Under the pieces are notes generated by a model. The model saw only the letters and a list, made by a program, of their open reading frames with translations. It was not told where the DNA came from and searched no databases. A stretch of DNA of 56,918 bases from Nonomuraea corallina. Lineage in GTDB: Bacteria; Actinomycetota; Actinomycetes; Streptosporangiales; Streptosporangiaceae. A program made the position numbers and the translations under genes. This document shows positions 8,081 to 17,060 of this stretch, in pieces. The first letter of the stretch is position 1; each line of letters starts with the position of its first letter. Location of the stretch: positions 1-56,918 of the forward strand of contig NZ_JAPNNL010000025.1 of NCBI RefSeq assembly GCF_027620315.1. The letters run 5' to 3'.

Positions 8081-9082
8081 GTGGACTCTGGGGACACGGA
8101 TTGGGACGGTGTGCGACTCCACGTCGTCACCGGCAAGGGCGGCACCGGAAAGACGACGGTGGCCGCCGCGCTGGCGCTCGCGCTCGCCTCGGGCGGCCGC
8201 AAGGTGCTGCTCGTCGAGGTCGAGGGCCGCCAGGGCATCGCGCAGATCTTCGACCTGCCGCCGCTGCCGTACGAGGAGCGCCGCATCGCCGTGGCCCCCG
8301 ACGGCGGCGACGTGTACGCGCTGGCCGTCGACCCCGAAGAGGCCATGCTCGAATACCTGGAGATGTTCTACGGCATGCGCAGGGCGGGCCGGGCGCTGAC
8401 CAAGATGGGAGTGCTCGACTTCGCCACCACGATCGCCCCGGGCTTCCGCGACGTGCTGGTCACCGGCAAGACCACCGAGGCCGTGCGCAGGCGGGCCAAG
8501 AACGGCAAGCGCGTCTACGACGCCGTGGTCCTCGACGCGCCGCCGACCGGCCGCATCACGCGCTTCCTGAACGTCACCGAAGAGGTCGCCGGCCTGGCCA
8601 AGGTCGGCCCCATCAAGAACCACTCCGACCTCGTACGAGGCGTCGTCAAGAGCCCGGAGACGGCGGTGCACTTCGTGACGCTGCTGGAGGAGATGCCCGT
8701 CCAGGAGACGCTCGACGGCCTCGCCGAGCTCCGCACGGCGGGCCTGCCACCGGGCGGCGTGTTCATCAACATGGTGCGCGCGCCGCTGCTCCCCCAGCCC
8801 GTGCTCGACCAGGCGGTCAAGGGCCGCTTCGACTCCGCGGAGCTGGTCGCCGGCCTGGAGGCCGCCGGCCTCGCCTCGGGAGGCGACGCCAAGGCCCTGG
8901 CCGAGGCGCTCAGCGAGGAGCTCGTCGAGCACGCCCGCCGCGCCGAGCTCGAACGCGACGAGCGCCGCACCCTCGACGCCGCCTCACGGCCGAGCTACGA
9001 GCTGCCGTTCCTGGCCGACGGGGTCGATCTCGCGGGCCTGTACGAGCTGGCCGAGAGCATCCGCACCCAGGGAGCAGCGTGA
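8081..9082 (+). CDS. ArsA/Get3-like ATPase, first subunit (Rv3679/BagA type)
   Basis: The 333-residue SIMIBI ATPase has a deviant Walker A GKGGTGKTT with its signature lysine intact, the switch VVLDAPPTGR and VEVEGRQGIAQIFDLPP near the N-terminus. It lacks the duplicated halves of ArsA, so it works as a dimer. It overlaps the second ATPase as GTGA (9079-9082). In mycobacteria the paired Rv3679/Rv3680 proteins form a bacterial Get3-like complex proposed to handle membrane proteins or lipid/redox stress. Nothing here indicates arsenite export. Confidence 0.9.
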   Translation: MDSGDTDWDGVRLHVVTGKGGTGKTTVAAALALALASGGRKVLLVEVEGRQGIAQIFDLPPLPYEERRIAVAPDGGDVYALAVDPEEAMLEYLEMFYGMRRAGRALTKMGVLDFATTIAPGFRDVLVTGKTTEAVRRRAKNGKRVYDAVVLDAPPTGRITRFLNVTEEVAGLAKVGPIKNHSDLVRGVVKSPETAVHFVTLLEEMPVQETLDGLAELRTAGLPPGGVFINMVRAPLLPQPVLDQAVKGRFDSAELVAGLEAAGLASGGDAKALAEALSEELVEHARRAELERDERRTLDAASRPSYELPFLADGVDLAGLYELAESIRTQGAA

Positions 9083-10206
9083 GAAAGCCCGCCACCCTCG
9101 ACATCGACGCCATCCTCGACGACCGCGGCACCCGCATCATCGTCTGCTGCGGCTCCGGCGGCGTCGGCAAGACCACCACCGCCGCCGCGCTCGGCCTGCG
9201 CGCCGCCGAACGCGGCAGGTGCGCCGTGGTGCTCACGGTGGACCCCGCCAGGCGCCTGGCCCAGTCGATGGGCCTCACCGAGCTCGACAACACCCCGCGC
9301 CGCGTCGTCGAGTGCGAGAGCGGCGGCCAGCTCTACGCGATGATGCTCGACATGAAGCGCACGTTCGACGAGATCATCGAGGCGCACGCCGACCCCGAAC
9401 GGGCCCGCCAGATCCTGTCGAACCCCTTCTACCAGTCGCTGTCGTCGAGCTTCGCCGGCACCCAGGAGTACATGGCCATGGAGAAGCTCGGCCAGCTCCG
9501 CCGCTCCGACGAGTGGGACCTGATCATCGTCGACACCCCGCCGTCACGCTCCGCCCTCGACTTCCTCGACGCGCCCGAGCGACTCGGCCGCTTCCTCGAC
9601 GGACGGTTCATCCGGCTGCTCACCGCCCCGGCCAAGGCCGGAGGGCGCAGCGCCTTCCGGCTCTTCAACGCCGGGTTCGGGCTGGTCGCGGGCGCGCTGA
9701 ACAAACTGCTCGGCGCCCAGGTGATCAAGGATCTGCAGACGTTCGTGTCGGCGCTCGACGCGGTCTTCGGCGGCTTCAGGCAACGCGCCGACCTGACGTA
9801 CAAGCTGCTCCAGGCGCCGGGCACGGCCTTCCTCGTGGTCGCCACGCCGGAGCGCGACGCCATGCGGGAGGCGTCCTACTTCGTCGAGCGGCTGGCCGAG
9901 GAGCGGATGCCCCTCGCCGGCCTCGTGGTCAACCGGGTCCACGAGTCGCCGGCCGCGTCGCTCTCGGGAGTCCGGAGCGCCGCGGCCGCCGAGGACCTGG
10001 AGTCCCGGGGCGAGCATGAGCTGACCGCCGCCGTGCTGCGGCTGCACACCGGCAGGATGCAGCTCACCGCTCGCGAACACCGGGAACAGGACCACTTCGT
10101 CAGCGCGCACCCGACCGTGCCGGTCGCCCAGGTCGCCGCGATGTCCGACGACGTGCACGACCTGGCCGGCCTGCGCCGGGTGGGCGAGCTCATGGCGAAG
10201 AGCTAG
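9079..10206 (+). CDS. ArsA/Get3-like ATPase, second subunit (Rv3680/BagB type)
   Basis: The 375-residue partner starts at GTG 9079. Its P-loop is CCGSGGVGKTTT: the signature lysine of the KGG-x-GKT deviant Walker motif is replaced by Ser, unlike the first subunit. LIIVDTPPSRSALDFLDAPERL is the switch II region. The central part (about 185-250, APAKAGGRSAFRLFNAGFGL) is hydrophobic and Ala/Gly-rich, a candidate client-binding surface. The coupled start implies 1:1 synthesis and a heterodimer with one canonical and one altered nucleotide site. Confidence 0.9.
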   Translation: MRKPATLDIDAILDDRGTRIIVCCGSGGVGKTTTAAALGLRAAERGRCAVVLTVDPARRLAQSMGLTELDNTPRRVVECESGGQLYAMMLDMKRTFDEIIEAHADPERARQILSNPFYQSLSSSFAGTQEYMAMEKLGQLRRSDEWDLIIVDTPPSRSALDFLDAPERLGRFLDGRFIRLLTAPAKAGGRSAFRLFNAGFGLVAGALNKLLGAQVIKDLQTFVSALDAVFGGFRQRADLTYKLLQAPGTAFLVVATPERDAMREASYFVERLAEERMPLAGLVVNRVHESPAASLSGVRSAAAAEDLESRGEHELTAAVLRLHTGRMQLTAREHREQDHFVSAHPTVPVAQVAAMSDDVHDLAGLRRVGELMAKS

Positions 10207-10259
10207 CCGCGAGCCCGCCACCGCTCCTCACCGTGAGGGCGAGTGCTCCGCACAAGAGC

Positions 10260-10283
10260 GCGGCCGGCCTCACGGCCGGCCGC
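10260..10283. terminator. Bidirectional terminator hairpin
   Basis: A perfect 10-bp GC stem (GCGGCCGGCC / GGCCGGCCGC) with a TCAC loop lies between the convergent ArsA-like operon (ends 10206) and whiB4 (ends 10300). No strong T-tract is seen on either side, as is common in actinobacteria. Confidence 0.65.
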
Positions 10284-10299
10284 ACCTCGCCCAGACCGA

Positions 10300-10596
10300 T
10301 CAGCCGGCGATCAGCTCGTTGGTCCGCTCGTACTCTTCTTTCGCCGACTCGAGCAGCTCTCGCCAGGAGTCGACATCGGGTCGCCGCCGCAGCAGCGCTC
10401 GCCGTTCGCGCTCGGTCATACCGCCCCACACCCCGAACTCGATGCGGTTGTCCAGCGCATCGGCGAGGCATTCGGTACGGACCGGGCATCCTCGGCAGAT
10501 CAGCTTCGCCCTGTTCTGCGCAGCCCCTTGGACGAACAGCGCGTCCGGGTCCGCACCACGACAGGCGGCACGGGAGGTCCAATCCGTGATCCACAT
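10300..10596 (-). CDS. whiB4: WhiB-family Fe-S regulator (WhiB4-like)
   Basis: The 98-residue protein has Cys12, Cys34, Cys37 and Cys43 (C-x21-C-x2-C-x5-C) for a [4Fe-4S] cluster, then the beta-turn EFGVWGGMTERERRALLRRR. The sequence around LFVQGAAQNRAKLICRGCP and the position between the ArsA-like pair and ponA2 match WhiB4 (Rv3681c), an oxygen/NO-responsive redox regulator. It is divergent from ponA2 over 161 bp, which may hold both promoters. WhiB proteins usually act through the housekeeping sigma factor region 4. Confidence 0.93.
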   Translation of the reverse strand: MWITDWTSRAACRGADPDALFVQGAAQNRAKLICRGCPVRTECLADALDNRIEFGVWGGMTERERRALLRRRPDVDSWRELLESAKEEYERTNELIAG

Positions 10597-10757
10597 TTTT
10601 CGACCCCACTCCCCTTAGGTGGTCAGTCGTCATTTGGGGCCGACGGGCGCGGGCGCCGAGCCTCCGTATTCAATTGCCGCAGAGAGAACGTACGCAAGGA
10701 GACCTTCGGGCCGACAGACCCCAGAGGACCAAATTCTCGCTGGACTGTTGACCGGGA

Positions 10758-13100
10758 ATGACTAGTCACCCCAGCCAGTCAAGGCGAAATGGTGTCGTGT
10801 TACCGTTAGCGACACGCTTTCGACGTAGGCTTGGGACCGTGCAAGCTCAGGGCAAAGATCGTTCATCGCCGATACTCAACGTCATCAAGTTGACGGTGGC
10901 CGGCATGGCCGCAGGCGTGCTCGCAGCCGCCGTGGCCCTGCCCGCCGTCGGCGGAGCGGGCGTCTCGGCCAAGTCGGCCGTCGGCGCCCTCGACCTCAAG
11001 CCCGAAGAGCTCACGGAGCCGCCGCTCTCCGAGCGCACGAAACTCGTCGACGCCGACGGCAAGCAGATCGCGCAGTTCTACTTCGAGAACCGCCAGTCGG
11101 TCAGCCTCGACAAGGTCGCCCCGATCATGCAGAAGGCCCTGATCGCGATCGAGGACTTCCGTTTCTACAAGCACGGGCCCATCGACATCGAGGGCACCGC
11201 CCGCGCTCTGATCAAGAACCTTACCACCGGCGGGGTCACCCAGGGCGGTTCTTCCATCACCCAGCAGTACGTCAAGCAGGTGCTGGTCAACGCCGCCGAG
11301 ACCGACGAGGAACGCGCCGCGGCGACCGCCACGACGGTCTCCCGCAAGCTCAACGAGCTGCGCCACGCCATGGCGATCGAGCAGAAGTACACCAAGAACC
11401 AGATCCTCGAGCGCTACCTCAACATCGCCTACTTCGGCGCGGGCGCCCACGGCATCCAGGCCGCCGCCCGGCGCTTCTTCGACAAGCCCGCCAGCGAGCT
11501 CACCCTCGCCGAGTCCGCCACCCTCGCCGGCGCGGTCCAGAACCCCGCGAGGACCGACCCCAACGTCGGCCCCAAGTCCAGGGCCCTGCTGCTGGAACGG
11601 CGCAACGTCGTGCTCGACCGCATGTACGAGGTCGGCGTGATCACCCGCGCGGAGGCCGACGAGGCCAAGCAGAAGAAGCTCGGCTGGAAAGACGTCGAGA
11701 TGCCCGGCGGCTGCGAAGAGAGCAAATATCCCTACTTCTGCCTCTACGTGCAGAACGAGATCCTGCTCAACGAGGACTTCGGCAAGACCGCCGAGGAGCG
11801 GCTCAAGCTCCTCCAGCGCGGCGGCCTGACCATCAAGACCACGATCGACCCGAAGATGCAGAAGGCCGCCGAGAAGGCCATCAAGAAGTACGTGAGCCCC
11901 AAGGACAAGCCGGTGGCCGCGCAGGCGATGATCGTGCCGGGCACCGGCGAGATCAAGGCCATGGCCGCCTCCCGCACCTTCGGCAACTCCAAGAAGAAGA
12001 ACGAGATGTCCTACAACCTGGTCGCCGACGCCGCGCACGGCGGCGGCCGGGGCTTCCAGCAGGGCTCCACCGCCAAGGTCTACACGCTGACCACGGCGCT
12101 GGCCGAGGGCATGAAGTTCGGCGACGGCTTCCCCTCCCCCGACGGCTACCGCGCCTCCGGCTACAGCACGTTCAAGGACTGCAAGGGCAACGGCGTCGGC
12201 GACCCGTCCCACACCGTCAACAACTCCAGCGAGGGCGGCGGCGGCTTCAAGACGCTGGAGAGCGGCACCTGGGGCTCGGTCAACACGTTCTTCATGAAGC
12301 TGCAGCAGGACGTCGGCCTCTGCGACACGGTCAAGACCGCGAAGAAGATGGGCCTCAAGCGGGCCGACGGCGGGAAGATCGGCGAGTTCGAGACCTTCAC
12401 CCTCGGCATCAACGAGGTCGACCCGGTGACGGTCGCCAACACCTACGCCACCCTCGGCGCCCGCGGCAAGCACTGCAAGCCGCTCGCCATCACCGAGGTC
12501 AAGGACCGCAACGGCAAGGTCACCCGGTTCAAGCCCAAGTGCGAGCAGGTCCTGGACGAGGAGGTCGCCGACGCCGTCAGCGCCATCCTGTCCGGCGTGT
12601 TCACCAAGGGCACGATGAGCGGGGTCGGCGGCATCGGCCGCGACGCCGCCGGCAAGACCGGCACCACCGACAACTACACCGCCGCCTGGTTCGCCGGCTA
12701 CACGCCCAACCTGTCCTCGGCGGTCAGCATCGGCGACCCGCGCGGCGCCTTCAGCCACAACCTGATCGGCGTGACCATCGGCGGCCGCTACTACTCGTAC
12801 GTGTACGGCGCGTCGATCTCCGGCCCGATCTGGAAGGAATCGATGATCGCCGCGCTCAAGGGCGTGGAGGCGGCCAAGTTCCACCCGGTCGACCAGGCCC
12901 GCTTCGGTGGCTGCAGCGACAAGTGCGCGCCCAAGCCGAAGGAGAAGGACCCCCGCGACCGCGACTTCGACGACCTGCGCGACCTGTTCGACCCGGACCG
13001 GGGCGACCGCGGTGACCGGGGCGGCCGTGGACGCGGCGGCGACGTCGCCGACCGTGACTGGGGCAACTGGAACGAGACGGGCCTGGTGCCGGCCGAATGA
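10758..13100 (+). CDS. ponA2: Bifunctional penicillin-binding protein (PonA2-like)
   Basis: A 780-residue class A PBP. An N-terminal signal-anchor is at about 43-67. The glycosyltransferase-51 domain has Glu132 (IEDFRFYKHG) and GGSSITQQ (163-170). The transpeptidase domain has Ser437-x-x-Lys440 (GSTAK), Ser507-x-Asn509 and Lys633-Thr-Gly. It polymerises and cross-links peptidoglycan outside the membrane. Unlike mycobacterial PonA2 I see no PASTA domain; the C-terminus is a charged Asp/Arg/Gly-rich tail (DRGDRGDRGGRGRGG). Start ATG 10758 has a weak Shine-Dalgarno; GTG 10839 is an alternative that keeps the anchor. Confidence 0.92.
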   Translation: MTSHPSQSRRNGVVLPLATRFRRRLGTVQAQGKDRSSPILNVIKLTVAGMAAGVLAAAVALPAVGGAGVSAKSAVGALDLKPEELTEPPLSERTKLVDADGKQIAQFYFENRQSVSLDKVAPIMQKALIAIEDFRFYKHGPIDIEGTARALIKNLTTGGVTQGGSSITQQYVKQVLVNAAETDEERAAATATTVSRKLNELRHAMAIEQKYTKNQILERYLNIAYFGAGAHGIQAAARRFFDKPASELTLAESATLAGAVQNPARTDPNVGPKSRALLLERRNVVLDRMYEVGVITRAEADEAKQKKLGWKDVEMPGGCEESKYPYFCLYVQNEILLNEDFGKTAEERLKLLQRGGLTIKTTIDPKMQKAAEKAIKKYVSPKDKPVAAQAMIVPGTGEIKAMAASRTFGNSKKKNEMSYNLVADAAHGGGRGFQQGSTAKVYTLTTALAEGMKFGDGFPSPDGYRASGYSTFKDCKGNGVGDPSHTVNNSSEGGGGFKTLESGTWGSVNTFFMKLQQDVGLCDTVKTAKKMGLKRADGGKIGEFETFTLGINEVDPVTVANTYATLGARGKHCKPLAITEVKDRNGKVTRFKPKCEQVLDEEVADAVSAILSGVFTKGTMSGVGGIGRDAAGKTGTTDNYTAAWFAGYTPNLSSAVSIGDPRGAFSHNLIGVTIGGRYYSYVYGASISGPIWKESMIAALKGVEAAKFHPVDQARFGGCSDKCAPKPKEKDPRDRDFDDLRDLFDPDRGDRGDRGGRGRGGDVADRDWGNWNETGLVPAE

Positions 13101-13127
13101 CGGCCGGCCCCGGCTGAGGGCGACCGC

Positions 13128-13583
13128 TCAGGAAGCCAGCCTGGCGCGCACCGCGGCGGCCACCCGGCCGCCCTCCGCCCGCCCGGCGACCTTCGGGTTG
13201 ACCACCTTCATCACCTGGCCCATCGCCTGCGGCCCCGAGGCGCCCGTCTCGGCGATGGCCTCCTCCACCAGTCGGCCCAGCTCCTCGTCGGACAGCTGGG
13301 CGGGGAGGTACTCCTCCAGGACCGCCTGCTCGTCGAGCTCCGCCTGAGCCTGCTCGGCGCGCCCGGCGTTGCCGAACGCCTCCGCCGCCTCCCGACGCTT
13401 CTTCGCCTCCCGGGTCAGCACCTTGATGATCTCCGCGTCGGAGAGCTCCCTCGCCTCCTTGCCGGCGACCTCCTCGACGTTCACCGCCGCCAGAGCCATC
13501 CGGATGGTCCGCAGCCGGACCTCGTCCCGGTTCTTCATGGAGGCCGTGAGATCGGCCTTCAGCTTGTCCTTCAATCCGCTCAT
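13128..13583 (-). CDS. GatB/YqeY domain protein
   Basis: The 151-residue protein begins MSGLKDKLKADLTASMKNRD and contains LRTIRMALAAVN and LEEYLPAQLSDEEL, classic YqeY features. Its C-terminal helical domain (MGQVMKVVNPKVAGRAEGGR) resembles the tRNA-binding tail of GatB. Free-standing YqeY proteins have no settled function. The start could also be ATG 13592. It is convergent with ponA2 (27 bp gap) and divergent from the phosphoesterase gene, a placement also common in other actinomycetes. Confidence 0.9.
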   Translation of the reverse strand: MSGLKDKLKADLTASMKNRDEVRLRTIRMALAAVNVEEVAGKEARELSDAEIIKVLTREAKKRREAAEAFGNAGRAEQAQAELDEQAVLEEYLPAQLSDEELGRLVEEAIAETGASGPQAMGQVMKVVNPKVAGRAEGGRVAAAVRARLAS

Positions 13584-13643
13584 GGGGTCCATCTTGCCGC
13601 GTGAGAGGACACCCCCGTACCGGATGTCAGGCATCATGAGAAC

Positions 13644-14537
13644 GTGAGGAAAGCAGTCGCAGTGCCGCTGTCAGTGCTCGGGCTCGGCGTCGCCGGCGTG
13701 GCGTACGCGTCCGTCGTGGAGCGCAACTCCTTCCGGTTGCGCCGTTTCGACGTGCCGGTCCTGGCGCCGGGCCAACGTCCCGTACGCATCTTGCACCTGT
13801 CCGACCTGCACCTGACCCCGCGCCGCACCATGTTGATCAACTGGGTGCGCTCGCTGGGCGGGCTGGAGCCCGACCTGGTGGTCAACACCGGCGACTCCAT
13901 CGCCCACCCCGACGCCGTCCCGTCGCTGCTGCACGCCCTGGAGCCGCTGCTGCGCCGCCCCGGCCTGTTCGTGTACGGGTCCAACGACCTCTACGCGCCG
14001 CAGCCCAAGAACCCTCTGCGCTACCTCTGGCGCACCTCACGCAACGAGCGCCGCCAGCACACCCCGTCGCTCCCCTGGGAAGAGCTGGGCGCCGGCATGG
14101 CCGCGGAGGGCTGGCTCGACATGAACAACACCACCGCCCGCGTCAAGGTCGGCGACCTCGACGTGGCCGTGGCCGGCATCCACGACTCCCACATCTCCCG
14201 CGACCGCTACGACCTCGTGGCCGGCCCCGCCCCCGCCGACGCCGACCTCCGCCTCGGCGTCATGCACTCCCCCGAGCCCCGCAACATGACCCGCTTCGCC
14301 GACGACGGCTACCAGCTCCTCCTCGCCGGCCACACCCACGGCGGCCAGCTCTGCATCCCGTTCTACGGCGCCCTGGTCACCAACTGCGGCATCGACAGGA
14401 AGCGCGTCAAGGGCCTCAGCCGCCACGACAGCGCCTGGCTGCACGTCTCCGCCGGCCTCGGCACCTCCCCGTACGCCCCGGCCCGCTTCGCCTGCTTCCC
14501 GGAGGCGTCCCTGCTCACCCTCGTGCCCCGGCGCTGA
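13644..14537 (+). CDS. Membrane-anchored metallophosphoesterase
   Basis: The 297-residue protein has an N-terminal hydrophobic anchor (about 5-23) and the calcineurin-like motifs LSDLHLT, NTGDS, GSND and GHTHGGQ. These supply the two-metal site. The Asn-Asp of the GNHE-type motif appears as SNDLYAP. It resembles Rv3683 and YkuE-like enzymes, for which phospholipid or UDP-sugar-lipid hydrolysis has been suggested. Start is GTG 13644 close to the divergent yqeY start. It is the last gene of the conserved block before tRNA-Pro. Confidence 0.88.
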   Translation: MRKAVAVPLSVLGLGVAGVAYASVVERNSFRLRRFDVPVLAPGQRPVRILHLSDLHLTPRRTMLINWVRSLGGLEPDLVVNTGDSIAHPDAVPSLLHALEPLLRRPGLFVYGSNDLYAPQPKNPLRYLWRTSRNERRQHTPSLPWEELGAGMAAEGWLDMNNTTARVKVGDLDVAVAGIHDSHISRDRYDLVAGPAPADADLRLGVMHSPEPRNMTRFADDGYQLLLAGHTHGGQLCIPFYGALVTNCGIDRKRVKGLSRHDSAWLHVSAGLGTSPYAPARFACFPEASLLTLVPRR

Positions 14538-14609
14538 GACACACCCGAGTGGTCACAAGCACCCCCGAAGTCGGCTAGACTTTCCACGCACGTGCAGGAC
14601 GGCGTGCAC

Positions 14610-14683
14610 CGGGGTGTAGCGCAGCTTGGCAGCGCGCTTCGTTCGGGACGAAGAGGTCGTGGGTTCAAATCCCGCCACCCCGA
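14610..14683 (+). tRNA. tRNA-Pro (anticodon CGG)
   Basis: The cloverleaf is read directly. The acceptor stem is CGGGGTG / CACCCCG with discriminator A at 14683, the D-arm GCGC...GCGC, and the anticodon stem CTTCG / CGAAG with loop TTCGGGA giving anticodon CGG. The T-arm is GTGGG-TTCAAAT-CCCGC. No CCA is encoded. It follows the conserved block and precedes accessory genes, a position where integrative elements often insert. Confidence 0.95.
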
Positions 14684-14705
14684 CAGTAGTAGCCGCAGGT
14701 AGAGA

Positions 14706-14734
14706 AGGCCGCTTCCGGAGATCGGAAGCGGCCT
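14706..14734 (+). terminator. Terminator of tRNA-Pro
   Basis: A perfect 12-bp stem (AGGCCGCTTCCG / CGGAAGCGGCCT) with a 5-nt loop is followed by CTTCCGTCTTCTG. It lies 22 bp after the tRNA, where a factor-independent terminator is expected. Confidence 0.8.
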
Positions 14735-14916
14735 CTTCCGTCTTCTGCGTGACTACGGTGCTCACGCGCCCTAGATGAGCATGGGGACATCACGCGGAGT
14801 GGGTCACCGATCAGATCCGCATTCCGCTCGCAAGTCGAGGATCTCTTGCGGTGGCGCGCCCTGGCCCGAGTGGGCCGTTGGGTCGGGCATGGCGAACTCA
14901 TGGGCCTGGGCGGCGA

Positions 14917-14945
14917 AAGGCCACCTCCCGGCGGGAAGTGGCCTT
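14917..14945 (-). terminator. Terminator of the desulfurase-methyltransferase gene
   Basis: An 8-bp outer stem AAGGCCAC / GTGGCCTT continues after one mismatch into four more pairs (TCCC / GGGA) with a short loop. It lies 18 bp past the stop at 14963. The remainder of 14735-14962 shows no gene. Confidence 0.65.
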
Positions 14946-14962
14946 CGGGGGAAGAGCGGCGG

Positions 14963-16999
14963 TCAGGCTCGGGCGGTCACCAGGGTCACCGCGGTCTCCG
15001 AGTGGACGCCGGTCTCATCGGTGCAGTGCGCCAGATTCGCGCGTACGGCGGCCGTGAGGTCGGCGCGACGCGAACCGATGTACGGTCTGACCGCGGAGAA
15101 GTCGAACAGGCAGCAGATCGCGTCAGGCCCCCCGGGAAGGGTGGCCGGTAGCGTCCATTCGCGGAGTTCGACGTCGACGAAACCGGCCTCCTTCGCCAGC
15201 GCGGCGACCTCGGTCCCGGGCAGGGACCACGGTTCCTCGAAGAGGTCCGCCTTGTCGGGGCCGAGGACGGTGGCGACGGCGTCGTGCAGGGCACGGAAGA
15301 GGGGGTTGCGGTGCAGCGGCTGCCACGTGGCGATGGCGATCCGGGCCCCGGGGCGGGCGGCCCGCCGCATCTCGGCCAGCGCCGCACCGCGATCGGGAAC
15401 GAACTGCAGGACCTGCTGCATGGTGATCAGGTCGAACGCTTGGTCGGAGACGTGCATCGGGGCGGCACCGCATTCGACGTACTGGATGGGGGCGCCGTCG
15501 AGGGCGGGCGATTCAGCGGCGAGGGCGAGCATGGCGGGGTTGAGGTCGGTGCCGACCACGGCGCCGGTGGGGCCGATTGCCTGGGCCAGCACCCGGGCGA
15601 CGGTGCCGGGGCCGGTGCCGATGTCGAGCGCCTTGGTGCCGGGGGCCGGCGCCAGCGCCTCGACCATGTACTCCGCCCACGGCTGGAAGATCGACGGGAG
15701 CAGGATGTCCTGGTACGGCCGTACCAGGCTGACATCGAAGGAGGTGTCCGCGGTCACGGCGCCCCGGGACCTCGTAGCCGTTTCGAGGGTCTCGGCGAGG
15801 ATGTCGACTTCGTCGGGGGAGTTGTACAGGTAGAACGAGGCCCGGATCGCGGCGGGGACGCCGAATCGGCTGCACGCGAGCTGCGCGCAGTGGTTGCCGG
15901 ACCGGACGGCGATGCCCGCCTCGTCCAGACTCGCGCGCATGCGCTGGAGCGGGATGCTGTCCACCACGAACGACAGGAGCGGCAGCCGGTTCGCGGTGTC
16001 GGTCGGGCCGATGAAGCGGATGCCGGGAACGTCGCCGAGCCGGTCCAGGGCGTACTCGATCAGGGCCTGGTCATGGGCGGCTATCGCGTCCATGCCGATG
16101 TTGCTCAGGAAGTCGCAGGCGGCGCCAAGGCCGACGGCCTGCGCGACCGGGGGTGTGCCGGCCTCGAACTTGAGCGGGGGCGCGGCGTAGTGCATGGCGT
16201 CCACCGCGACGTGCTCGATCATCTCGCCGCCGCCGAGGAAGGGCGGGAGCTTTTCCAGCAGTTCGTACCTGCCCCATAGGGCGCCGATTCCGGTGGGGCC
16301 GCACATCTTGTGGCCGGAGAACGTGACGAAGTCGGCGCCCAGCGCGGTGACGTCGATGCCGAGGTGCGGGACCGACTGTGCCGCGTCGACAACCATCAGG
16401 GCGCCGACCTCGTGCGCGCGGGCGGCGATCGTTGCGATCGGGTTCACCGTGCCCAGGATGTTCGACGCGTGCACGACCGCCACGACCTTGGTCCGCTCGT
16501 TGAGCTTCTCGTTCAGGTCGGAGAGGTCCAGACGGCCGTCGTCGGTGATGCCGAGATATCTGACCTTCGCACCCACCCGCTCTGCCAGCAGCCGCCAGGG
16601 GATCAGGTTGGAGTGGTGCTCCATCTCGGTCAGGACGATCTCGTCGCCGGGACCGACGCGGAGCCGTCCGTCCGCCCAGATGAACGAGTTGGCCAGCAGG
16701 TTGACGGCCTCGGTCGCGTTCTTGGTGAACACGATCTCTTCGGCTCGCGGTGCGCGCACGAACGCGGCGATCTTGCTTCGCGCCCCTTCGTACAGGTCGG
16801 TCGCCTGTACGGCCAGCCGGTACACGCCACGGTGCACATTCGCATTGGTGCGGATGTAGTAGTGGTTCAACGCGCTCAGGACGACGGCGGGTTTCTGCGT
16901 GGTGGCGGCGCTGTCGAGGTACACGGGTGGGCGGGAACCGTCAAGGGCGGTTTCGAAGAACGGGAATTCCTTCCGAATCGACTCGACGTCGATCGCCAT
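14963..16999 (-). CDS. SufS-like cysteine desulfurase fused to a SAM methyltransferase
   Basis: A single open frame of 678 codons. Residues 1-410 are a group II cysteine desulfurase: His128, Asp205 and Gln208 (VVDAAQSV), PLP lysine Lys231 (SGHKMCGPTG), active-site Cys371 (RSGNHCAQLACSRFG) and Arg386. After a linker (about 405-440), residues 450-678 form a class I methyltransferase with motif I ALDIGTGPGTVARVL and acidic loop GTDLNPAM. Both halves look catalytically intact. Ordinary SufS ends near 410 and sits in a suf operon; no suf gene is present here. The only neighbour is a divergent XRE-type regulator 184 bp away. A role in making a methylated sulfur or selenium product is my inference. 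Confidence 0.9.
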   Translation of the reverse strand: MAIDVESIRKEFPFFETALDGSRPPVYLDSAATTQKPAVVLSALNHYYIRTNANVHRGVYRLAVQATDLYEGARSKIAAFVRAPRAEEIVFTKNATEAVNLLANSFIWADGRLRVGPGDEIVLTEMEHHSNLIPWRLLAERVGAKVRYLGITDDGRLDLSDLNEKLNERTKVVAVVHASNILGTVNPIATIAARAHEVGALMVVDAAQSVPHLGIDVTALGADFVTFSGHKMCGPTGIGALWGRYELLEKLPPFLGGGEMIEHVAVDAMHYAAPPLKFEAGTPPVAQAVGLGAACDFLSNIGMDAIAAHDQALIEYALDRLGDVPGIRFIGPTDTANRLPLLSFVVDSIPLQRMRASLDEAGIAVRSGNHCAQLACSRFGVPAAIRASFYLYNSPDEVDILAETLETATRSRGAVTADTSFDVSLVRPYQDILLPSIFQPWAEYMVEALAPAPGTKALDIGTGPGTVARVLAQAIGPTGAVVGTDLNPAMLALAAESPALDGAPIQYVECGAAPMHVSDQAFDLITMQQVLQFVPDRGAALAEMRRAARPGARIAIATWQPLHRNPLFRALHDAVATVLGPDKADLFEEPWSLPGTEVAALAKEAGFVDVELREWTLPATLPGGPDAICCLFDFSAVRPYIGSRRADLTAAVRANLAHCTDETGVHSETAVTLVTARA

Positions 17000-17060
17000 C
17001 GTGGTCTCCTCCTGCCGAATGGTGTAGCGGCAGTGTCGGCGGAGCCCGACCGGCTAGATC

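Noticed and set aside
8081..10206. Arsenite export system
   Set aside because: No arsB, arsD or arsenic-binding Cys motifs; synteny and paired single-domain ATPases point to the Get3-like family.
10863..12884. A 673-codon minus-strand open frame opposite ponA2
   Set aside because: Leu/Gly/Ala/Val low-complexity shadow without motifs; the plus strand carries all PBP catalytic motifs.
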